Shown here: one piece after another, positions 22,086 through 32,076 of the stretch | How positions within the stretch are numbered: position 1 is the stretch's first letter | Layout of the letters: each line of letters opens with the position of its first letter | Source of the DNA: Gymnopilus junonius | Taxonomy: Eukaryota; Basidiomycota; Agaricomycetes; Agaricales; Galerinaceae | NCBI GenBank assembly: GCA_015501075.1 | Contig: JADNYJ010000024.1 | Span: 124,001 to 188,000 of the forward strand | Length of the DNA stretch: 64,000 nt | Reading direction: 5' to 3' | Program-made: the position numbers and the translations under genes | The notes under the pieces: model-generated | Databases searched by the model: none | Told to the model about the DNA's origin: nothing | What the model saw: the letters and a program-made list of their open reading frames with translations, nothing else

Positions 22086-24927
22086 TTAACTCTTGTGAGT
22101 GACGTCATTCTCATTCTCATTCTCATCATCGTCATCGGCTTGGCTTTCACTTCCGTTTCCGTCTTCCGATCCTTCCTCTTCTCCTCCGCTTTCTTCTTCC
22201 TCTTCCGATCCCTCCTCCTCCTCTTCACTTTCCGTTTCTTCTTCCGTTTCTTCTTCTTCTTCTTCCTCAGCGTAGAATGAGTCCAAATCTCTCCACTTTC
22301 CTTTTGTGCCTTCTGTCGAGCTCGGTCTCGACACTCCTGTCGGCGTCAACACGATGGGTGGCGAGGCCACCCCGCCTTTGCTCTTCATTGGTCCGGCGGA
22401 CGACAGTGCAGTAGGCACGGCCGGGGCTGGTCGCAAATCATCCTCGCTATCCCTCAGGGAACTCTCTACTCCCTTTTCCAACCAATCCGGTAACACCTCA
22501 TCCGCCCGCATGTATCTACCCGTCACTCGCCCCATCGAACCTACGAGTACTTTTTCGTTATCTATGTAGGAAAAATATATACCATCAGACATTTTCAAGT
22601 GATAGAATACACCACTCACCCAAGTAATCTGGTGGCTCGTCCGCTGTACCTGACTTGCCCTCGAAAAGCACCAGCTTCACTTGCTCCCTTCGCAGCACCA
22701 CCCCGCTCCTCTCTTCGCCCTCTATGCCGTTAATATGAAGCCCGATACCAGCTAGTAGGGAGGATAACATCCTGCCTCGGTCTCTGACATCATAATTCGC
22801 ATCGTATCTCGCTAATGAGAACACATAGCTGGTCAACAGTCCGATAGTGCGGTCTGCAGGCGACAGCACGAACAACTTTGCCGCCAATGTTACCACCTGC
22901 AACTTCACCAGGGTTCCTTCCTCTCCAAAGGTTTTGGCCACTTTTCGCAACACATCTGGAGCCCACTCCACGATTCCTTCAGGACCAGGGCCTTTCTCTT
23001 CTGTTGCAGCATATTGCCCGACAAGCCATACCACACAGGCACGCGCTTGTTCGTGGCGTATGTCGTCAATTCTTCGTGCGAGATGTGCGGTTATTGATAT
23101 TGGTGACTGTGAGCTACCGCTCAATCCGAGTGGAATATAGGCTGAGAGCTGTGTCTGTACCAATTGCTTAAGGACCAACACGGCACTGCTCACAACCATA
23201 TCTATGAATAGTGTTGGAATTTAAACGAACTCTCTGTCGAGAGAAAATATCGCACCATAACGACTCTTGATCATTGTAATTAATGCTGTCAGACATTGCT
23301 GCATCGATTCAGGTATTCGTCCGGCGCATTTCCCAACGGCATTGATAGCTTCAGAAACCACACCGTCATCGGTATCATCGGCATAATCCTAAAGGAATGT
23401 ACTGTTCGATTAGCATTAACTCATGAGCAAAAATAATCCTCATACGATGAATTCTCGTAGTATAGCAGGGTAGTTGTCCTCTGTCAATACTTGAAGAAGT
23501 AAGTGTATCTTGTCCTTCTTGACGATTGTTAGGTCATCTGATCGAAGGAGAAAATGTGTGTAATGAGGGGAGAATAAATGCTGTGATGTCAGGGGGTCAA
23601 GCCTTGGATGAGATTGTGATTAAGAACAAACACGAACGGAAGCACTTCTACTCAGGATCAACAAATCCACTAGTACAACACGCTCGACCTCCGGTGATGC
23701 TACCAACAGACGCAGTATGTGTTGCACAAACTTGGGCCAATACGAAGTGGGTGCTGCGTAGAAGTAGACTCTCGTGGCTGCAACCACGACCTGCAATCCG
23801 CCAGGGGGAGATCAGCACTTGATATTCTTACCGATAATGAAATGAGAGGGAAAGGCTCACAGCAGGATTCCGGCTTTGAAAGACAGGTTCAACTGAGTCC
23901 AAGAGCAGTTTGATATCTTTGTCCAGCTCTTCATCTTCCTCTCTCAACTCCGCATCCTTTTCCTCTCCTGATGTCCCTCTCAGATCAACATCTCGCTCCC
24001 TGCTCAAAGGCCTGACACACATAGTCCTGACATATCTCAGGAGCAACCCCATAATATGTACTTGGCCCCACTCATCCACGTCCACTAGGATCCTGCATAG
24101 CCGCCTAAAATGTGGGTGAAGAAGATCTAGCCGAGTCGGACACACTGCATCAAAAGCGACTGCAACGCTGCCTAAGGAAAGAGGAGAACGGTCTTTTAAA
24201 AGTTGGGTGATAACTTGGAGGAGAGCCGGAAGATGTGAAGTATCGAGTCTGAGAAATAAATCTGATCAACGTCAAGGGGACATAATCAATAAGGTGGCGT
24301 ACTCATAACATTTGGGGATTGCCAATGCCGCCGCTTTCCTCACGTACGGACTCTGATCTGCTGCACATTTCTTGATCGCCAGCACCACGATACTACCTAT
24401 CATTGGAACTTTGATTCCACTTAAAACCCTGAGGGCCATAGCCCTGATGAGGGGATTCGAGTCGGCCAAGTCCCGTTGAAATGTATTGATGGATAACAAG
24501 GCAAGATCGGGCTCCTGTTCGGCATATCGTAGGAGGTAGATGTATACTAGCTTCCGAATCTCTAGGTTGGGGGATGCAACATTTTTGACTACTTGAGCAA
24601 AGTGAGATGACACATTTCGCCCTTTTGAGATGAGCTGGTGGGTTCGAGACAGATTATTTGTCAGACGATCTCTTCTCGAAGGTGGAACGAATGGCTCACT
24701 GCGATCAACCTCTTCATGGCGTCCAGCTTCTCGCGATCGCTGTTCCCATCCAGTTGCTTGCGAATCGCGGCAACTGTCTTCTCATCCGTGGGTGTCTCCA
24801 GATAAGTCGCATTCGAGGTTGCTCGAGAAAGACCCAGTTCCCGTGTGTGCTCGGAAATCGTCTCCTGCAGACGCATACCAAAACGCGTCGCATTTTCCGA
24901 GAGGGTGTTAAGATACTGGCTCGACAT
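22086..24927 (-). CDS. APL6: AP-3 adaptor complex subunit beta
   Basis: Large subunit of the AP-3 clathrin-adaptor-like complex that sorts cargo from Golgi/endosomes to the vacuole. Eight exons: 24927-24700, 24634-24303, 24248-23861, 23790-23638, 23580-23446, 23388-23256, 23201-22620 and 22561-22086; exactly 809 codons. The N-terminal HEAT/armadillo trunk carries the adaptin signature ([59 protein letters not shown]). After the trunk comes a hinge ending in a run of Glu, Asp and Ser (about the last 90 residues), as in other beta-3 subunits. The C-terminal ear of animal homologues is absent, common in fungi. No frame breaks. Confidence 0.95.
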
Positions 24928-25380
24928 GATTGAGTTTTGGAGGACTACAGATCAGTGGAAGGTGTTTTAAACACGTCGAGCGACCTTTTGGCGTGGCAAG
25001 AGGTTCAATCCATAGGTTGGGCAAAGATAGTGTATTGGAGGAGATGTCCGTCAAGGTGTTGGCTGCCTGATTACGTCATGGACCAGCCACATGGAAACTT
25101 GCCACTGCGACGGTTCTTCCCAGTTCTTCCCTCCATGTTACTTATTACATGTTAGCTGTTTATTCAATCATTCCCTAGAAAACTGCGGCTCGGAAAATGC
25201 AAGGCGACGAAATGATCCCTAGTAAACCCTGGAAAGTCAGGGACCTTGATCGGTGATCTAAGGCAAATCTAAGGTATTCCGCGTTTAGATCCACTGGATC
25301 TTAGAATCTTAGATTTGGCTAGCATAAACGTTATGCACAATCTGGATCCTCTCTTGTTCTCCATCCAGATACAAGGTGTA
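24928..25380. other. Intergenic, AP-3 beta promoter side
   Basis: About 450 bp. No gene or RNA recognised. The region holds the promoter of the AP-3 beta gene and the 3' end of the GH79 relic. Confidence 0.55.
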
Positions 25381-27290
25381 TCAAAATGAGAGCATAACGA
25401 CTTCGGTATCTTGAATATCTACGCCACCCAAACTTGCACACCCAATACCCTTGCATCACTAGTTTCGTAGGTCTGTCCACCCATGTAAGCCCTGTTGTAT
25501 CATCCGCATGTCTAATCATGAAGGGTTAGAAAACGTCATTTCCGGTATCAAAGAACATACGGAATGAAAAGCCTTTTAACAGTCACAGAGGATGGTATAG
25601 TAGCCAGCCCTGTCAAATTCAGGCTAATATGGATGCTGGTTCGAGTAGCATTTATTGACAGATATTCCTGCGAGTTTATCAGCATCACTCTGGCCAACAC
25701 GTCGCTTTCATAGAACGCATATCCTGATATTCTGGGATTGTCAATGGTCAACTCGACCGCCGTTGTGTTCCCAGAGGTACCAATGGTTCAGCTGCAATGA
25801 TTGCGGCGTAGTATTGTGGCTGGATATGAGGCGCAAGTGGTGTGGTAAGTGTTGTTCCGTCAAGAATAGATCGCGTAAGTGTAACAGGCTGGATCTAATC
25901 AAGCTAGTCAGACAGGTCGATCCTGGTTTCGAGGCATTTTAATATGTCTTACAAGATTACATTTAAAGCCTATTCCATGATGAAAGAAAACTAGAGTAAT
26001 CCCTAGCTGGGTCCTAACCCTTTTGGTCAACCATGACTTTGCGCAGATTAGAAGATAGAGTGCACGCACACATATAAGAGGTAATCAAGGGCCTATATTG
26101 CAGCCACTTCAGTATCGCTAACACCAGGTGCACTCCTGCATCGTGTTTTTATACGTCTCCCAACATAATTATGAATGTCCTATCTCACGTGGCAAGCGTA
26201 ACTATTGGTCTCTCCGAGGACGTAATCCAGCCCGCGTGAATGAGTAGCAATGATGTCCGGTGTAAACTGGCTCGGACTGCTACGTATAGCAGCCTTTCCA
26301 TTAGATCCTGAAGGAGGCCAGCACTGCCAAAACGGAATATGAGCCACTGTAATGATGTTGGGATATGCTGATAAAGGCAACGGGATCGGTATTGTAAATA
26401 AGAACTTCCAGAATCCATGTAGAGATCAAGGAGCTAGGGCCAGAAGAAAGTATGCCTTTATTGAAGATAGGAGAAAACCCGGAAGGCGAATGGGAAGACC
26501 CAGCGAAGGAAGCACCCCAGGACTTTGCAGTAGAAGATGAAAGCCGGATAGCTTCAGTTACATTAGTAGCAAATGCTTTCCATCTGCGAAAGGTCATTTA
26601 CATCAGTAGGAATCACTTCTGTGCTGATCAGCGGAAGGTAACGCACTCGTTTACGTATTCTGTCGATGTGTATGTACCCGGCCTGACGCCAAAGTATAAA
26701 TCAGCTTCATTGCCAATCTCGATTCCGCCGAGGGTGATGCCGGCACTCTTGATAACTGTAGTTGAAAAGGCATTCACGATTGACTGAGCGCCTAAGTATG
26801 TTGCAGTAAGGTTGTCCTGCCCAAGATTCAAGCCCAAAATAACGGGTATCTGCGAAACGCGCCAAGAGATAGATATCGAAGAAAAGGGCATGAACATAAG
26901 GACTTACTTGGTGGAAGAAACTGCACCGTCTGATAGTACGTATCACCAACGACAATTTCAGTGGCTTCTGGATAAGGGACAGTGACACTTGGGAGGGGGA
27001 AACTGGCTTGAGAGAACTAGGTGCTGTATGACAGAAGTATGCAGGCCGCATACTGACCTGAACATCTGGACTGAAGTTTGTGTGATCTTCACTGTTGGCG
27101 CAGATCCTGATTTGGGGAGGTTATCCAGTGAGCTGCTTCAAGTTGTCCAATGTATTCAAAAAGAACCGATTTTGTGACATTGAGCCAGCCCAGTCTGTCC
27201 AACAGTCTTGTTCGATGGAGAATAGTCGACCTACGGGATCCAGACATTTCAGCCTCACTGGGCCGTAAAGTCCACAAAAGCAATCACATT
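25381..27290 (-). pseudogene. Glycoside hydrolase family 79 (beta-glucuronidase-like), broken
   Basis: Matches fungal GH79 enzymes along its whole length: FSIEQDCWTDWAG and NRFFLNTLDNLKQLTG (about 27220-27130), SEDHTNFSPDVQ, PVILGLNLGQDNLTATYLGA, the acid/base region GGIEIGNEADLYFG, SWGASFAGSSHSPSGFSP, ISQHHYSGSY, GLDYVLGETNSYACH, the C-terminal domain GYAFYESDVLARVMLINSQ and the end DTEVVMLSF. It contains an in-frame TAA directly after LTG (near 27130) and about four one-base deficits, near 26338, 26296, 25481 and 25437. The catalytic NE is kept. A usual invariant Arg is Cys (QDCW) and a usual Gly is Cys (CANSEDHT). Signal peptide not located. Probably a real pseudogene, with some breaks possibly being base-calling errors. 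Confidence 0.8.
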
Positions 27291-27872
27291 TATAAAGATG
27301 AGTAAAGACGGGTCAGAAAGTTTGTGCATCTTTTGCTTCCAATAATTCCATAATTTAGGAAGCCTTTGGAGCCTCATGTTGGCTGCAAAGGAAGTAGTTG
27401 GAAAAAAAAGAAACACTACTTTTAAAAGCTTCTTCGAGATAATAGGCTAAGCGCTTGCCCCAGACTCGCCCTTCAGGGTATGTACCATACGGCGATAGCT
27501 ACAAGGACCAGGAAGTATTGACAGTCTTCCTCAAAAACTTTCCGTTTTTGAGGAATCTAGATTGAGTAGAAAAGCTCCCAGTAAAGCCGAAAATGTGACA
27601 GAAGAACTGTGAGGGAGTACAGTATCCGTTGCAATAGAGACTAGAGCAGGTATAAGGAGAGCCCCGAATAGAAAGCTTCAAATTTGGTCGGGTTCAAGTG
27701 AGGTCACCTGCTCGCGTATACGGCTTTGTTTACGTGTTGTTTGGGCCTATAAACACAGACTCGTCGCGCGTCAAGCCTCAACCTGCACTTGCCTTTTTCT
27801 ATCTGGATCTCCGGCCTGTATAATCCAAGCTCGACAGTTACATGACTATGACAGCAAGCCCTTTCTTTGGAA
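27291..27872. other. Intergenic between GH79 relic and RAD51D-like gene
   Basis: Divergent upstream region. A hydrophobic stretch readable on the minus strand near 27650-27550 resembles a secretory leader but has no ATG in frame, so it is not called as the missing GH79 signal peptide. Confidence 0.45.
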
Positions 27873-29085
27873 ATGAGGCTTTCTAGTTTGGTTCCGACCA
27901 TTCCTGCAAATCTTGTCGCCTCTTTGGAAGCTAATGGTATCCGGACTGACGTTGACTTATTATACGCAGCCCCAGCTTTTGAAATCTATAAACGGCTTCC
28001 AGCTAAAACAGTTACCCTACAGGAGCTGTTGGAGTATATAAGCATCGTTGCAAGCTTATCTGCCGCTCCAGGCATCTCCGGCTTTGAGCTCTATCAGCTT
28101 GACCAAGTTAAAAAACCTGAGGATGACGTTCTTCGAAGCGGCAATACGGATCTCGACGTGTTTGTTCACGGGCTGAATGGGAGGGTGATTGAAATTTCAG
28201 GAGACAGGGGTTCCGGGAAATCTGTACGCTCTCGTGAATGCCAAAATATTCGTTATATTGACTTTCACTGTCCAGACTCTTGCATTGAGCTTTACCTTGC
28301 ACTCCATTGGATCGTCTTCCCATACTAGTGCTGTATGGATTGATACCACAGGAGAATTTTCTCCAGGTGGAGCCGCAGCAATTCTGGCTCACGCAAAGGT
28401 GTGATAAATTCATCCTGACTGAGCATTCTCTGACGTGATTGGTTAGATTGCAGAAACGGCACTCGAACGAATCCAGGTATCTTTCGCCTTTGACATAGAA
28501 ACAGCACAAATGGTCATAGAGGATCTCATCCATCGCGACGATGTATGTGCCTGTCCGTTTTGGTATTGCATCTGCTCATGGTCTCGATCTAGCCCAATCT
28601 TCGGTTTGTTGTAGTAGATTGCATAACTCCTTTGCTCGGACCTCTTCTAAGCGCTGTTTCGGCGTATGGGCACGCTGTCATGACGGAATTCATGCAACAG
28701 CTACAGTCTTTTTCACGAAATTCTGGAGCTACTGTCCTTGTAAGCGATTATTATGTTGGGCAGGGGATCATTCTAAGGTTCTTCGTCGAAGGTTGTCAAT
28801 AACACTGCGGCTAAAGGGCCCGACACGTTAGACAGAAAGCCGGCCTTGGGTCCATCATTTGTTTTGATGACGGATACTACACTCTGGTTGCAAGTACACC
28901 AAGGTAAGGATAAGGATCCCGAAGACTCTGGCTTTTTTTCTATCAGTACTATCAAGTCCCACACAAAGGTGGGTACATATTCCGCCATCGACCTGTTTTC
29001 TGATTTGCATTCCGAATTTCAAAATCAGCCCACGGGAACTTCTCTTGACTTCCGCATTCATCACGGTGTCATACATCCTGCGTGA
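27873..29085 (+). CDS. RAD51D: RAD51D-like RecA-family recombination protein
   Basis: Six exons (27873-28223, 28276-28398, 28447-28542, 28593-28739, 28792-28968 and 29029-29085) encode 316 residues, the size of human RAD51D (328). An N-terminal helical domain (PANLVASLEANGIRTDVDLL, then GISGFELYQLDQV) leads into the linker LRSGNTDLDVFVHGLNGRVI. The Walker A motif ISGDRGSGKS is completed across an intron by TLALSFTLHSIG. The Walker B strand is NLRFVVVDCITPLL, followed by AVMTEFMQQLQSFSRNSGAT and TDTTLWL. RAD51 paralogues assist RAD51 loading in homologous recombination. The Walker A has Asp-Arg in place of the usual Pro/Gly residues but keeps GxGKS. No frame breaks. Confidence 0.88.
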
Positions 29086-29544
29086 AGCGGTTTTTCTTTG
29101 AGCAGTATGTATATATTTAGTACTGTGCAAATCGTTTTTCTGCGATAGTATACACACGGTAATTCAGGGTGAATCGCAAGCCTTGAAAATGTTCACATAT
29201 TTTGGTAAGTCTGATAACTATACAATTGACTTCACAACCTCATGGATTTCATTCTTTTAGATCTACAAATTGAAGCTTGTACATAGAACATAATTATATT
29301 GCGTTTGGATTGTGCAGTCATCCCGCAAAGTTATCGTGATTTTTGGCAATGATTGACATTGATCATATAGGATCACGTTACTTCTTCATCGCGCAATTCC
29401 TACATAGCTTCACGTTAGTTCACGTCAACGACTACGTGCTTTGTTCCCCATTCCCATGGTTGAGGATCCTTTGACCTCCTGGATTTTTGTTATAAATGGC
29501 CTGCATGAGCGACATGCTGCTTGCCAATCCCCACCTATCTTATC
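29086..29544. other. Intergenic, promoter of the dioxygenase gene
   Basis: AT-rich 3' end of the recombinase gene, then the upstream region of the dioxygenase gene. No other feature seen. Confidence 0.55.
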
Positions 29545-31194
29545 ATGGCTCCTGTTGCTACTTCCGAGAAAGCACCTGCTCAAGATCCTGTTCAGGAAAT
29601 CAAAGCCCAGAAAGTCTTCAATCCATTCTATTCTCCTCCAGGTGACGATGACGGGAACGTGGACTATAAATATGCAGATTTCAAGGTTAGTTATATTCTA
29701 TACTCCATCAGCTTCGCTCTTTACTAATATGCTTGTTCGTAGCCTTCCTTCCCGAATATTACTTATGAACCTCTCAAAGAACAGCCCGTTGTCGACCGCG
29801 GTGCCTTTGCTGATCCAAACAAAGCCAGTTTGTTCGGTGCGGCTACTAAGGTTAAACACTTGACTCCCGTCATCGGGACAGAGATCGAGGGTATCGACCT
29901 CAGACAACTTACCGATGCGCAAAAGGATGAGCTGTGAGTTAAACACTTATTTCTAATGATACCTCCCTTTATGACCATCTATTACCATAGGGCTCTTCTT
30001 GTTGCTGAGCGTGGCGTTGTATGTGAGTTGGCCGTGCTTACTTTAATCAGTCAGGAAACTAACTTGATTTCAAGTCTTCCGTGACCAGGAAATCAACATC
30101 CATGAACAACTTGAGCTTGCTCGTCACTTTGGACCTCTCCACAAACATGCGACTACTCCCATCCCACGTATCGGCCTGGAAGAGGTTCACGGTCCGTTGT
30201 TTGCCAATATCATGTTTGTTCTGTTTTGTTCATATGCTCTGAATCTTAGTCGTCTATAACGATGCGTCACGACGACCTGACCCTACTGCTTTCTCGAAGT
30301 TGGAACTTTGGCACACTGATGTAGGTAGAAATCGCGATTTGCAGTAAATCCTACCTTATGAGAATCTTCAGGTGTCCTATGAGCTGCAACCTCCCAGCAC
30401 GACCTCCTTAAAGGTCATTACAGGACCAGAAGTTGGCGGTGACACCCTCTGGAGTTCAGGGTACGTGTTCTGCATTTTGATTCCTCAAACACATTTCTCA
30501 TTTGTCTGCATCTAGCTATGCTCTGTACTCTTCTTTGAGTCCCGGATTCCAGTCCTACCTTGAAGGACTTACTGCTGTGCACAGCGGTGTCGCGCAAGCA
30601 GACGGAAACAGAGCGGCCGGTCTTCCGGTTCGGCGGCAGGAAATCGAGTCTGTTCACCCAGTTGTCCGTGTGCACCCTGTAACTGGCTGGAAGAGCATCT
30701 ACGTGAACCCTGGTGTGTTCTTTTCCTTTTTTTTCCAACGGAGAATATTCTTAATACTTTTCTCGCGTATCAAGGATTTACCAGACGAATTATCGGTGTA
30801 CCTAAAGCCGAATCGGACTTCATCCTGAACTTCCTCTTCCACCAAATTGGCGAGAACCCAGACTTCCAGGTCCGCTTCAAGTGGGAGGTCAACTCTATTG
30901 CTTTATGGGACAATAGGGTAAGTCTTCCGTCTTAAAGGTCAAAGATAACTGACTGATTTTAATCACTCACACTAGGTCGTAACACATTCAGCAACATTCG
31001 ATTTCTGGCCAGCCACCCGCCACGCCCTCCGTGCCACACCACACGGCGAGAGACCTACTTCCGTGGAAGATTACGAGCGTCAGACTGGGAAAGAAGCCAA
31101 AGACAGGCAGCTAGAGATATGGAAGCAACAAGGAGTTAAAGTGGAGCTCAACCATAAACCGAAAACGGCGAAAACACGAGGTTATAACGATTGA
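29545..31194 (+). CDS. TauD/TfdA-type Fe(II)/2-oxoglutarate dioxygenase
   Basis: Nine exons (29545-29685, 29743-29933, 29991-30022, 30075-30191, 30250-30320, 30372-30460, 30516-30712, 30775-30917 and 30976-31194) give 399 residues. Landmarks are VIGTEIEGIDLRQLTDAQKD, VVFFRDQEI, the iron-binding WHTD (His and Asp of the HxD facial triad), TGPEVGGDTLWSSGYALY, GWKSIYVNPGFTRRI, WDNRVVTHSATFDFWPATRH (distal His) and the 2-oxoglutarate-binding Arg in RHALR. Fungal relatives include alpha-ketoglutarate-dependent sulfonate/taurine dioxygenases that release sulfite for sulfur supply; the actual substrate is not visible. A predicted cytosolic enzyme without signal peptide. Intact, no frame breaks. Confidence 0.93.
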
Positions 31195-32076
31195 GGCATG
31201 GGTCAAGGTATCTAGTCTCCTGTTCGCAATGCCTTGTGAACTATGTAACAACTATCCGGCTGACCCATTCAGTGGTGTATCTGTTCTGTACGGCAGAAGT
31301 GTATGTCTTAAATAAAATCTATTGTGCAGAGGTATTGATGACACTCGCATGGCAGTTCAGTTTTTAATCCTGCGCAGCACTCAGTTATGTTGCTCATGTT
31401 CACGTCTATTTATGAGAAGAAACCCCAAGAATAGAATTGTGTCCATTTGGGCAGTTCATCTACATGTAATTCATCTTCATCTGATGATCATCTCGCGTTA
31501 CCCGAGTTCCGGAGTCTGGACACTTATCCCATCCGCGCCCACACTTTACTTCGATCAGCAGATCGACTACCCTTGCCAGCGCTCAGATTTGACATGAAGA
31601 TCTCACACAGTACTCGAAATCATAGTCAGTCTACATATGTCACTTCCGGTAGGTTTAAATGCCGAAGATCGCAGAGTACGGGAAGCCGAAATTTATAGAA
31701 GACCACGGCAACTTAGTGGACGGGCTCGCGATTGGCAACGGCTAGAAAGTAGGGTAATGTGTCTAGTACAGCAAAGTGAACATATGAAGCAGTGAAGAGG
31801 AGCTACATACAAGCAAAGTTCATTGGATCAGAGGGTATGGTAAATACTTGAGCATGCTGAATAAGTTTTAATGGGATGTGGCGTGAAAAGGCAAACACAA
31901 GGCGAAGGGCGTGATTAGGAAAAGACTAATGTTGTAATGAAGGGATGCAACAAAACAGACAAACTATACATGGTAGTCAGAAAGAGTTAAAACGGGGATA
32001 TAGTGTATCAACCGAGAAAAGACTCGTTTTGGCATGAAGGAAGAATGGGATTCGGAGAAATGAGTCGTGATAGCAT
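31195..32076. other. Convergent intergenic region
   Basis: 3' flanks of the dioxygenase (+) and the GATA factor (-). No coding sequence recognised. Confidence 0.55.

Noticed and set aside
22095..22280. Hydrophobic plus-strand frame rich in Phe/Leu
   Set aside because: It is the antisense of the Glu/Ser-rich tail of AP-3 beta; GAA/GAG codons read backwards give Phe/Leu.
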